DNA of 64,000 nt from Polynucleobacter sp. TUM22923 (GTDB lineage Bacteria; Pseudomonadota; Gammaproteobacteria; Burkholderiales; Burkholderiaceae), in the NCBI RefSeq assembly GCF_030295705.1, contig NZ_AP027274.1, forward strand, positions 868,001 to 932,000. The letters are read 5' to 3'. A program made the position numbers and the translations under genes. Shown one piece after another: positions 56,878-64,000 of the stretch. The number at the start of each line of letters is the position of its first letter. Positions within the stretch are counted from its first letter, which is position 1. The notes beneath the pieces were generated by a model. The model ran no database searches. It worked only from the letters and a program-made list of their open reading frames with translations, and was not told where the DNA came from.

Positions 56878-57615
56878 ATGAGTAATGTCACCTGGTTAGG
56901 CGCGCAAGATCACTTCCCTAATCCACTTATTTGCCAAGATCCAGATCCAAGTGTTCCTGGCCTCATTGCTGTAAGCGAACGTATCTACCCAGGACAACTA
57001 GCGAAGGCATATCAACTAGGTATTTTTCCCTGGTATTCCGATAATCAACCGGTGTTGTGGTGGTCACCCAACCCACGCATGGTGCTTGAACCCAAAAATT
57101 TTAGATGTCATCATTCATTAAAAAAAACAATAAAGCAATTTATACAAGATCAAAATAAGTCTATTGTGGTTGACGATAATTTTGGTGCAGTACTTCGTTC
57201 ATGCGCAATGACTAAGCGTAAGAATCAGGATGGCACTTGGATAACCCATGAAATTATGGATTCGTATACCCAACTCTATGAACAGGGTTGTGCCCACAGC
57301 ATTTCGGTTATGGAACATGGCAGTCTTATTGGCGGCCTCTATTGCGTCTCTTTTGGCGGCATGGTTTTTGGAGAGTCTATGTTTAGCCATCATAGTGATG
57401 CATCCAAAATTGCGTTGGCAGCACTTTGTGCCTGGTGTGATCAGCATCAGGTAGAGTTGATTGATTGCCAGCAAGAGACCGCCCATCTGAGCTCATTAGG
57501 TGCTGCGCCGATTGCTCGAGAGCAATTTTTAGCCCATCTGCAAAAAGCCTTAAAGCAATCTAATATTGATATTCCTTGGGACTTTAATAAAGCAATTTTG
57601 CACCATTGGTTATGA
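56878..57615 (+). CDS. aat: Leucyl/phenylalanyl-tRNA--protein transferase
   Basis: Aat adds Leu or Phe to proteins starting with Lys or Arg, marking them for ClpS-ClpAP. The 245-residue protein has the family blocks [30 protein letters not shown] and [19 protein letters not shown]. It overlaps bpt by ATGA at 57612, coupling the two N-degron enzymes. Confidence 0.95.
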   Translation: MSNVTWLGAQDHFPNPLICQDPDPSVPGLIAVSERIYPGQLAKAYQLGIFPWYSDNQPVLWWSPNPRMVLEPKNFRCHHSLKKTIKQFIQDQNKSIVVDDNFGAVLRSCAMTKRKNQDGTWITHEIMDSYTQLYEQGCAHSISVMEHGSLIGGLYCVSFGGMVFGESMFSHHSDASKIALAALCAWCDQHQVELIDCQQETAHLSSLGAAPIAREQFLAHLQKALKQSNIDIPWDFNKAILHHWL

Positions 57616-58358
57616 CTCGTATAAAAGAACTACCACTTACTGCTTTGCAATTTTATGCAACAGCGCCCTATCCCTGTAGTTACTTGCCTGGGAAAACGGC
57701 ACGCTCACAGGTGGCAACGCCTTCGCACGTAATTCATGCGGATCTTTATGGTGAATTAGTAAATGCAGGCTTTCGTCGCAGTGGACTGTATACCTACAGA
57801 CCATACTGTGATGAATGCAATGCATGCACAGCTACTCGTATTTTGGCTAAGCAATTTATACCTAATCGTAGCCAAAAAAGATCAAAGAAAAAACATGCTG
57901 GCTTAGTCGCCCGCATTCTTAATTTGGGTTACCAAGAGGAGCACTTTGCCCTCTACCACCAGTATCAAAAAGATCGTCATCCTAGCCAAGAAAGTAATCC
58001 AGATAACCAAGAGCAGTACCAGCAATTTTTATTACAAAGTCGCGTAAATTCTCGCATTGTTGAATTCCGTGACGGACCAAATGATGCTAACCCAGGTCAA
58101 CTGCGCATGGTCAGCATGATTGATATTCTCGAGCAAGGAATTTCATCGGTTTATACCTTCTTCGATACCAGCGATTCTTCCACTAGTTATGGCAGCTACA
58201 GTATTTTGTGGCAAATTGAGCGGGCTATAGAGCTGACACTTCCCTACCTATACCTAGGCTACTACATTCAAGATAGTGAAAAAATGGCCTATAAAGCCAA
58301 GTTTCAGCCACTAGAGGGCTTAATTGATGATCAATGGCAGTCCATCATTGGGCCATAA
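57612..58358 (+). CDS. bpt: Aspartate/glutamate leucyltransferase (Bpt)
   Basis: Bpt adds Leu to proteins starting with Asp or Glu (the bacterial counterpart of Ate). The form from ATG 57612 has 248 residues with [14 protein letters not shown] at the N-terminus and [17 protein letters not shown], the cysteine-rich block of the ATE N domain. [19 protein letters not shown] C-terminal sequence fits the family. The ATG overlaps the aat stop, so this start was chosen over a TTG six bases earlier. Confidence 0.95.
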   Translation: MTRIKELPLTALQFYATAPYPCSYLPGKTARSQVATPSHVIHADLYGELVNAGFRRSGLYTYRPYCDECNACTATRILAKQFIPNRSQKRSKKKHAGLVARILNLGYQEEHFALYHQYQKDRHPSQESNPDNQEQYQQFLLQSRVNSRIVEFRDGPNDANPGQLRMVSMIDILEQGISSVYTFFDTSDSSTSYGSYSILWQIERAIELTLPYLYLGYYIQDSEKMAYKAKFQPLEGLIDDQWQSIIGP

Positions 58359-58367
58359 TATCGAATC

Positions 58368-59402
58368 ATGATCGACAGTTACCCCCTCCTACGCCCTCTT
58401 CTATTTTCTTTGGATCCTGAGCTTGCCCACGACCTGTCGATGAGCGCCCTGGATCAGGCGCACCGTTGGGGTATGTTGAATTTATTTGCTCAGCAACCAG
58501 CACCTGACCCGCGCATAGTGTGTGGAATTTCCTTTCCTAACCCTGTTGGTTTAGCTGCTGGCCTAGATAAAGATGGTAAGCATATTGATGCACTCGGTGC
58601 ACTGGGCTTTGGTTTTTTAGAAATCGGCACAGTCACACCTAAACCGCAGCCAGGTAATCCGAAGCCCCGTATGTTTAGATTGCCGCAAGCGCAAGCAATT
58701 ATTAATCGCATGGGTTTTAACAATGATGGGGTTGATGCCTGTGTTGAGCGCGTCAGAAATTCTGCTTATTGGCAAAACGGCGGTATTGTGGGATTAAATA
58801 TTGGCAAGAATGCCAGCACCCCTATTGAAAACGCAGCAGATGACTATGTCACAGCGATGCAATCGGTCTATAAAGTTGCTGCCTACATTACTGTCAATAT
58901 TTCCTCTCCCAATACCCAAAATCTTCGAGCCTTACAAGGCGAGGAAATGTTGCGCACTTTGTTGAGCTCACTAGATATTGCCAGAGAAAAACTGTGTGAC
59001 CAGCATGGGGTTCGCAAACCCTTGTTCCTCAAAATTGCACCCGATTTAGAGCCAAAAGATATCGACTTAATTGCCGACCTTTTATTGGAGTTTGGTATTG
59101 ATGCCATCATTGCTACCAACACCACTATTGCCAGAGATGCTGTCAAAGGACTTCCTTACGCGCAAGAAACCGGGGGGCTCTCCGGTGCACCCGTTCGTCT
59201 ACCCTCTACTAAAGTAATCGAGACACTGAAAACAAGGCTAGAGGGGAAAATTCCAATTATTGGGGTGGGTGGCATTTTGTCTGGAGTCGATGCCAAAGAA
59301 AAGATATCCGCAGGAGCAAGTTTGGTTCAAATCTACAGCGGCCTGATATACCGAGGTCCAAGACTCATTTCAGATTGCGCGAAGGCACTAAAAGCCCATT
59401 AA
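58368..59402 (+). CDS. pyrD: Dihydroorotate dehydrogenase (quinone)
   Basis: PyrD oxidises dihydroorotate to orotate for pyrimidine synthesis with quinone as acceptor. The 344-residue class 2 enzyme has the N-terminal membrane-associating helix region ([15 protein letters not shown]), the FMN site [13 protein letters not shown] and the catalytic serine in [11 protein letters not shown]. It begins 9 bases after bpt. Confidence 0.96.
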   Translation: MIDSYPLLRPLLFSLDPELAHDLSMSALDQAHRWGMLNLFAQQPAPDPRIVCGISFPNPVGLAAGLDKDGKHIDALGALGFGFLEIGTVTPKPQPGNPKPRMFRLPQAQAIINRMGFNNDGVDACVERVRNSAYWQNGGIVGLNIGKNASTPIENAADDYVTAMQSVYKVAAYITVNISSPNTQNLRALQGEEMLRTLLSSLDIAREKLCDQHGVRKPLFLKIAPDLEPKDIDLIADLLLEFGIDAIIATNTTIARDAVKGLPYAQETGGLSGAPVRLPSTKVIETLKTRLEGKIPIIGVGGILSGVDAKEKISAGASLVQIYSGLIYRGPRLISDCAKALKAH

Positions 59403-59480
59403 TCACCCTCCTGACTCAGGCAATACAGCTTGATCATTTCATATTGTGCAATTTATAGAAAAATCGCTACAATTTAGTCT

Positions 59481-60293
59481 ATGACTTTATCTAAAGTGGC
59501 AAAAGTACCAAAAACAACTGGAGAGGCCGGCAAAACAGCCATCCAGGTAATAGAGCGCATGATGAATTTGCTTGACGCCCTTGCTGTACACGAAGAATCC
59601 ACTGGCCTTAAAAATCTTGCAGAAGAAACCCAGTTACACCCATCTACAGCGCACCGCATCTTAAATGACCTAGTGGCATGCAGATTAGTTGAGCGTGGCG
59701 ATGGCGGTACCTATCGACTTGGCCTAAAGCTACTGGAGCTAGGAAACTTAGTTAAAGCAAGGCTCTCTGTGCGAGAGGCGGCTCAAGCACCAATGAGGGC
59801 GCTACATAAATTAACCGGCGAAACAATTAATCTATCGGTCCGTCAGGGAGATGAAATTGTTTATATCGATCGCGCCTATAGTGAACGTTCTGGCATGCAA
59901 GTGGTTCGTGCGATCGGTGGAAGAGCCCCACTCCACCTCACCTCAGTTGGTAAATTATTTTTAGCAAGTGATGATGTATCTCAGGTACGCGCCTATGTCA
60001 CGCGTACTGGACTATCGGGACACACCAAAAACAGTATTACGGACTTATCAAAATTAGATATTGAGCTCAATCATGTCAAAAAAGATGGTCATGCACGCGA
60101 TAATGAGGAGCTCGAACTGGGCGTTAGCTGTATAGCTGCTGAAATTTTTGACGATAGTGGTAAGTTAGTAGCAGGTCTCTCGCTGAGCTCGCCTACCGAT
60201 CGCATTCAGTCCGAATGGCTGCGTCAGTTACAAGATACAGCAATACAAATCTCTAAAGGCATGGGCTATATACCCAAGCCCGCTATTGCCTAA
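59481..60293 (+). CDS. IclR-family transcriptional regulator
   Basis: This 270-residue protein has an N-terminal winged helix (LAEETQLHPSTAHRILNDLV) and the C-terminal effector domain (HLTSVGKLFLAS, ELELGVSCIAAEIFD). Targets and effector are unknown, and no catabolic operon lies next to it. The start ATG 59481 follows an AT-rich spacer with no strong ribosome binding site. It converges with the PBP7-like gene, with 2 bases between. Confidence 0.88.
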   Translation: MTLSKVAKVPKTTGEAGKTAIQVIERMMNLLDALAVHEESTGLKNLAEETQLHPSTAHRILNDLVACRLVERGDGGTYRLGLKLLELGNLVKARLSVREAAQAPMRALHKLTGETINLSVRQGDEIVYIDRAYSERSGMQVVRAIGGRAPLHLTSVGKLFLASDDVSQVRAYVTRTGLSGHTKNSITDLSKLDIELNHVKKDGHARDNEELELGVSCIAAEIFDDSGKLVAGLSLSSPTDRIQSEWLRQLQDTAIQISKGMGYIPKPAIA

Positions 60294-60295
60294 GC

Positions 60296-61336
60296 CTACA
60301 TTAATCTACGAATTGACTGTGGTTCACCGACGGGCATTCGCTCATACCACTCTTTAATTCGAACGGCATCTGCAAAGCGAGATTGCGTTCCAACCGAATC
60401 TAAGAAGACAAGTAATAGCGGCGTATTGTTTACTCTAGCCTGCATCACCAAACACCGGCCAGCTGCGTTAATAAATCCCGTCTTTTGGAGTCCGATATTC
60501 ATATCGCCTGCACGTACTAAGCGATTCGTATTTAAAAATTTCTGCGGGCGATTAGAAATAATCATCGTTAGATCAGGCCAAGTTGAAAACTCGCGGATCA
60601 TTTTATATTGATAGGAGGCGCCCAACATGCGGGTTAAGTCTTCCGCAGATGCTACGTTCTCACTCAATAAACCAGTAGGATCAGCGAAATGGGAGCGAGT
60701 CATCCCCAGCTCTTTAGCTTTGCGATTCATCGCATCAACAAATGCAGGAACACCTCCAGGGTAGTTTCTAGCAAGCGTATAGGCCGCACGATTCTCAGAG
60801 GACATCAATGCCAGTAACAGGGCCTCTTCTCTAGTCAGTACGGTACCGCCAGCAAGCCTAGAGCCACCATAGCTGTGTACGTCCTGAGCATTGATCACAA
60901 TAGTTTCATCAAGCGGCATTTTAGAATCTAATACCACCATTGCTGTCATCAACTTGGTGATTGAGGCAATTGGCAAGCTGACAGAGGGGTTCTTCTCAAA
61001 ATACACTTCTTTAGTGTCTTGATTAACTACCATGGCAACACTAGATTTCAGACTGAGATCGTCATGCTGTCCCCGTAAACCTAGAGCAGTGGCAAAGGAC
61101 GGTCTGGCGGCAACAAGGGGTTCGGTAGTACGCGTAACCGTGACACGAACACGCTTTTGCTTCTTAGACGATTTTGCCGCTTGTTTAGAATCTACTTTAC
61201 TAGCTGGTTTTGCAGCGGGCTTGCTTGATTTTGAATTTTGCGCCGTTGGATTAGCAGCCACTACTGAAATTGGAGTTAAGGCCAAAAGGGTGAGTACGGC
61301 AATAAAGCTAAAAGCCCAAAAACGATTCAAACTCAT
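60296..61336 (-). CDS. D-alanyl-D-alanine endopeptidase (PBP7-like)
   Basis: This penicillin-binding protein cuts cross-links in peptidoglycan. The 346-residue protein has a signal peptide (cleaved near VVAAN), a Lys/Ser/Ala-rich basic linker up to about residue 70, and a peptidase domain with S125-x-x-K128 (ASITK), S180-E-N (SSENR) and K285-T-G (LQKTGF). The length and motif spacing fit the PbpG/DacD group of S11 peptidases. Its exact substrate is inferred. Confidence 0.9.
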   Translation of the reverse strand: MSLNRFWAFSFIAVLTLLALTPISVVAANPTAQNSKSSKPAAKPASKVDSKQAAKSSKKQKRVRVTVTRTTEPLVAARPSFATALGLRGQHDDLSLKSSVAMVVNQDTKEVYFEKNPSVSLPIASITKLMTAMVVLDSKMPLDETIVINAQDVHSYGGSRLAGGTVLTREEALLLALMSSENRAAYTLARNYPGGVPAFVDAMNRKAKELGMTRSHFADPTGLLSENVASAEDLTRMLGASYQYKMIREFSTWPDLTMIISNRPQKFLNTNRLVRAGDMNIGLQKTGFINAAGRCLVMQARVNNTPLLLVFLDSVGTQSRFADAVRIKEWYERMPVGEPQSIRRLM

Positions 61337-61444
61337 CCAAAATGCCTTCCCAAAATTTCAACACCCCTAATGATAGTGAACTTTTTCAATGCTAAGCACT
61401 TATTGGCAATGAAAATCGGAGGTAGCCCGAATTTAGTGACCCTA

Positions 61445-62416
61445 CTACTCAGCAATAGTTGCCACGGTGCTTGATTGGCGGGCATTGACTAGCATCACGC
61501 CAAACATGGTGAGCGCTAGCCCAGCAACCATCAGTAAAGTAAAAGGCTCATCAAATAGCAACCATGCCATCACTGCCGTTGTTGGAGGCGTCAGATACAG
61601 CAGGCTTGTGACCTTGGTAGCCGCCCCCTTTCGGATCATCATGAACAACAGGCTGATCGATCCAATAGATAGGGGAAAGACAGCCCAAAGTAATGCGCCT
61701 ACTACCGGCGCATTCCAGATCATGACGCCGGATTCGAAAAAATACATACAGAAAAAACACAGCACTGCAGAAATACTAAATTGAATAGATGAGCCTGCCC
61801 TAAGATCAAAAACAGGACAAAACTTCTTTTGATATAAGGTGCCAAAGGTAATGGAAAGTAATGCTGCAAAAGCAAGTACATAACTAGTTACAGGTATATG
61901 AGCAAAGCCAATTTTTTCCGCTACTACTAGTGCGACACCAGTAAACCCAAAGGCTAAGCCAATCCATTGCCTACTAGTGACCTTCTCAGAAATCCAGGCA
62001 GCAAACCAAGCCGTCAGAATTGGCTGAAGACCTACGATAATCGCTACCAGACCAGCAGTCATTCCAAGGCGAACTGCAAACCAAACACCCAGTAGATAGC
62101 CAAATTGAAGTAATGCCCCTGCTACGGCGATATGCCTGATTTGAGAGCGACTCGGCCAGCTAATGCGCCAAATGAGACTGAGGCAAGCCATTGCCATTAA
62201 GACCCCAATAAAACGCCAAAACAAAAAGGTTGCTGGCTCCACATAGGGCATTGCCAAGCGAGCGATGATAAAACCGGTACTCCAGATCAGGACAAAAAAT
62301 GGGGCAATCAGGTTATCCAGCTTCAAATGCATAAGGTATTCATTAAATAGGGAGAAAATTAATCTTGCATTACCAATATTGGCGATGTTGGTAATTTTAG
62401 GCTTATTCAGTCGCAT
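61445..62416 (-). CDS. DMT-superfamily (EamA) transporter
   Basis: This 323-residue protein has about ten membrane helices in two EamA repeats (LIWSTGFIIARLAMPYVEPATF-type start and PILTAWFAAWISEKV near the middle; LYLTPPTTAVMAWLLFDEP in the second). Substrate is unknown; EamA proteins export metabolites or amino acids. The start is uncertain: ATG 62416 gives an unusual 28-residue hydrophilic lead, and ATG 62332 gives a normal N-terminus. No ribosome binding site decides. Confidence 0.85.
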   Translation of the reverse strand: MRLNKPKITNIANIGNARLIFSLFNEYLMHLKLDNLIAPFFVLIWSTGFIIARLAMPYVEPATFLFWRFIGVLMAMACLSLIWRISWPSRSQIRHIAVAGALLQFGYLLGVWFAVRLGMTAGLVAIIVGLQPILTAWFAAWISEKVTSRQWIGLAFGFTGVALVVAEKIGFAHIPVTSYVLAFAALLSITFGTLYQKKFCPVFDLRAGSSIQFSISAVLCFFCMYFFESGVMIWNAPVVGALLWAVFPLSIGSISLLFMMIRKGAATKVTSLLYLTPPTTAVMAWLLFDEPFTLLMVAGLALTMFGVMLVNARQSSTVATIAE

Positions 62417-62514
62417 AGCTCAATATTTAGCCCAATTGTGACCTTTTATTGCTTAGCAGCAATACAGCGGTAGCGCAATATATAAATTTGTCGGTAGTAT
62501 TAGGGGGAAGATTT

Positions 62515-62556
62515 ATGAAGATATGCCGGGAATCCACCAGAAAGCGATTGAGATGA
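62515..62556 (+). CDS. Possible 13-codon leader peptide coupled to the phasin gene
   Basis: ATG at 62515 has a strong AGGGGGAAG ribosome binding site (62502-62510) and encodes the basic peptide MKICRESTRKRLR. Its TGA (62554-62556) overlaps the phasin ATG (62553) as ATGA. The phasin ATG itself lacks a good ribosome binding site, so translational coupling is plausible. It is too short to prove coding from sequence. Confidence 0.45.
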   Translation: MKICRESTRKRLR

Positions 62557-63104
62557 ATCTAACACCAGAACAAATGGCTGCAGCTCAAAAGGCAAATTTA
62601 GAAACCTTGTCCAGCCTCACCAAGCAAGCACTGCAGAGCATCGAAAAGCTAGTAGAGCTCAATATGCAAATTGCCAAACAAAGCTTGGGTGAGAGCATGT
62701 CGAGCGCGAAGAAAGCATTGGAGGTAAAGGATATTCAGCAGTTACTCGCCCATCAAGCAGAAGCTGTTCAACCGATGGCTGAAAAAATCATGGCATACAG
62801 TCGACACCTATACGAGCTAGCGCATGACACTCAAGAAACCTTTACAAAATCTGCTGAAAAAGAATTGCAAGCTGGGCAACAAAAAATCAATTCCTTAGTT
62901 GAAGATTGGACTAAAAATGCACCAACAGGATCTGATGCTGCTGTCCAGGTGATGAAACAGGCGATTGCTTCTGCTAATACCGCTTTCGAAACTAGTCAGA
63001 AAGCGATTAAACAAGCCGTTCAACTAAGCAAAGGTAACCTGACCACTGCAACTGACTCCGCGATGAATATGGTGAAAACTGCTACAAAGGGTTCAAAGAA
63101 ATAA
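62553..63104 (+). CDS. Phasin family protein
   Basis: Phasins coat polyhydroxyalkanoate granules. The 183-residue protein from ATG 62553 starts with the familiar MNLTPEQMAAAQKANLETL and is almost wholly alpha-helical with coiled-coil-like Ala/Lys/Gln patterns. A start at 62523 adds ten residues and was rejected because it runs through the leader overlap. The protein implies PHA metabolism elsewhere; no phaC is in the window. A terminator follows. Confidence 0.9.
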   Translation: MNLTPEQMAAAQKANLETLSSLTKQALQSIEKLVELNMQIAKQSLGESMSSAKKALEVKDIQQLLAHQAEAVQPMAEKIMAYSRHLYELAHDTQETFTKSAEKELQAGQQKINSLVEDWTKNAPTGSDAAVQVMKQAIASANTAFETSQKAIKQAVQLSKGNLTTATDSAMNMVKTATKGSKK

Positions 63105-63134
63105 AAAACTAGTCGCCCTAGTTGCCACTCAAAA

Positions 63135-63160
63135 TAAAAGCCCAGATCACTGGGCTTTTA
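63135..63160. terminator. Bidirectional intrinsic terminator between phasin and lpd
   Basis: TAAAAGCCCAG pairs with CTGGGCTTTTA over a 4-base ATCA loop. T-rich sequence follows on the + strand and U-rich sequence on the - strand, so it can end both convergent genes. Confidence 0.85.
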
Positions 63161-63199
63161 TTTATTTCTGCTCAGCAGTGCAGCAGTTCCATCTCCGGC

Positions 63200-64000
63200 T
63201 TAATGCTTCTTCTTTACCGGTGGCAGGTCAGTGCAATGGCCACTAGCTGCTTCAGCAGCTAAGCCAACAGACTCACCTAAGGTCGGATGCGGATGGATGG
63301 TCTTACCCATATCAATGGCATCAGCACCCATCTCAATAGCCAGACAAACCTCACCAATCAAGTCGCCTGCATGGGTGCCAACAATGCCGCCCCCAATAAT
63401 GCGTTTGCTTGTTGCGTCGAAAATTAACTTCGTAAAGCCTTCATCACGACCGTTGGCAATTGCTCTTCCACTAGCCGCCCAAGGGAACAATCCTTTTTCA
63501 TAAGCAATACCTTGCGATTTACATTGCTCCTCGGTCAGGCCTGCCCAAGCTACCTCAGGATCGGTGTAAGCCACCGATGGAATTTGCTTTGCATCGAAAT
63601 ACGATTTCTGGCCAGCTGCAGCTTCTGCGGCAACATGACCTTCATGAACCGCTTTATGCGCCAACATCGGCTGCCCAACAATGTCACCAATAGCAAAAAT
63701 ATGCGGCGCATTAGTGCGCATTTGATTATCAACATGAATAAAACCGCGCTCATCAACCGCAACACCAGCAGCAACAGCATTAATCTTTTTGCCATTAGGC
63801 GTACGCCCTACTGCAACCAATACCAGATCATAAGTTTTTGGTTCCTTAGGAGCATTCTCACCCTCAAAACTCACTTGTATGCCGTCCGCTTTTACCTCTG
63901 CTTTTGAGGCACGGGTTTTTAACATAATGTTTTCGAAACGGCCGGCGTTAAATTTCTCCCACACCTTTTCCAAGTCTCGATCAGCGCCGGCCATCAAGCC
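63200..64000 (-). CDS. lpdA: Dihydrolipoamide dehydrogenase, C-terminal part (5' end outside window)
   Basis: Lpd is the E3 flavoprotein of the 2-oxoacid dehydrogenase complexes. The frame is open at the window edge, and the ATG at 63997 is internal. Seen here are the end of the NAD domain (LVLVAVGRTPN), the FAD-binding IFAIGDIVGQPMLAHKA and the interface domain with the catalytic His-Glu pair (HPHPTLGE). The N-terminal redox-active disulfide lies outside the window. It ends at KKKH after a basic tail. Confidence 0.93.
   Translation of the reverse strand, partial: GLMAGADRDLEKVWEKFNAGRFENIMLKTRASKAEVKADGIQVSFEGENAPKEPKTYDLVLVAVGRTPNGKKINAVAAGVAVDERGFIHVDNQMRTNAPHIFAIGDIVGQPMLAHKAVHEGHVAAEAAAGQKSYFDAKQIPSVAYTDPEVAWAGLTEEQCKSQGIAYEKGLFPWAASGRAIANGRDEGFTKLIFDATSKRIIGGGIVGTHAGDLIGEVCLAIEMGADAIDMGKTIHPHPTLGESVGLAAEAASGHCTDLPPVKKKH

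Overview
The window reads as chromosome of a Burkholderiales betaproteobacterium of moderate GC content, most like Polynucleobacter. This is inferred from gene order and protein character: the blocks trpF-trpB-trpA-accD-folC-SPOR-cvpA-purF-metZ, leuC-entericidin-leuD-leuB-asd-fimV-truA and gntR-sdhCDAB-sdhE-gltA, the aat-bpt pair, DUF2863, and a phasin followed by lpd. No database search was possible. No tRNA, rRNA, insertion sequence, prophage or CRISPR array was seen, genes are packed tightly, and no gene-free stretch exceeds 300 bases (the longest is 6462-6749, about 288 bases, with no feature beyond the gcdH ribosome binding site).

Layout: 1-4836 (+) holds the end of selO, msrB, yciB, a BolA protein, a parvulin isomerase, gloA, an acyltransferase-like protein and a DUF1289 protein. 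ybiT (-) and gcdH (+) follow. 7925-20311 (-) is a long sulfur-oxidation region. In transcription order it runs: ArsR regulator, soxC, soxD, soxY, soxZ, soxA, soxX, soxB, a periplasmic DsrE-like protein, a SoxH-like metallo-hydrolase, a small cytochrome c, three YeeE/YedE transporters, a rhodanese-like sulfur transferase and mnmH (tRNA 2-selenouridine synthase). Divergent from it are modB-modC, which would supply molybdate for the molybdenum enzyme SoxCD. 22188-43814 (-) is housekeeping metabolism: methionine, purine, folate, fatty acid, tryptophan and leucine synthesis, then citrate synthase and succinate dehydrogenase. 43950-44841 holds a GntR regulator divergent from mdh. 45840 to the end is mixed metabolism (DUF2863, yaaA, an aminotransferase, an interrupted glutathione transferase, hbd, rarA, a cyclophilin, a pabB-pabC fusion, a Nudix protein, aat, bpt, pyrD, an IclR regulator, a PBP7-like peptidase, a DMT transporter, a phasin and partial lpd).

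Most of the window is conventional. The points most worth a second look are: an in-frame amber codon splitting the glutathione transferase gene; the sox/mod divergent region with a 27-base alternating purine-pyrimidine tract and a possibly leaderless arsR; a perfect 12-base palindrome over the gntR -10 box next to the mdh promoter; a 13-codon leader ORF coupled to the phasin start; a perfect GAAA-loop hairpin in front of soxB; and a hexamer repeat just upstream of rarA. I did not see a clearly new multi-gene system. The least explained set is the downstream half of the sulfur region (DsrE, metallo-hydrolase, cytochrome, three YeeE proteins, sulfur transferase, mnmH).
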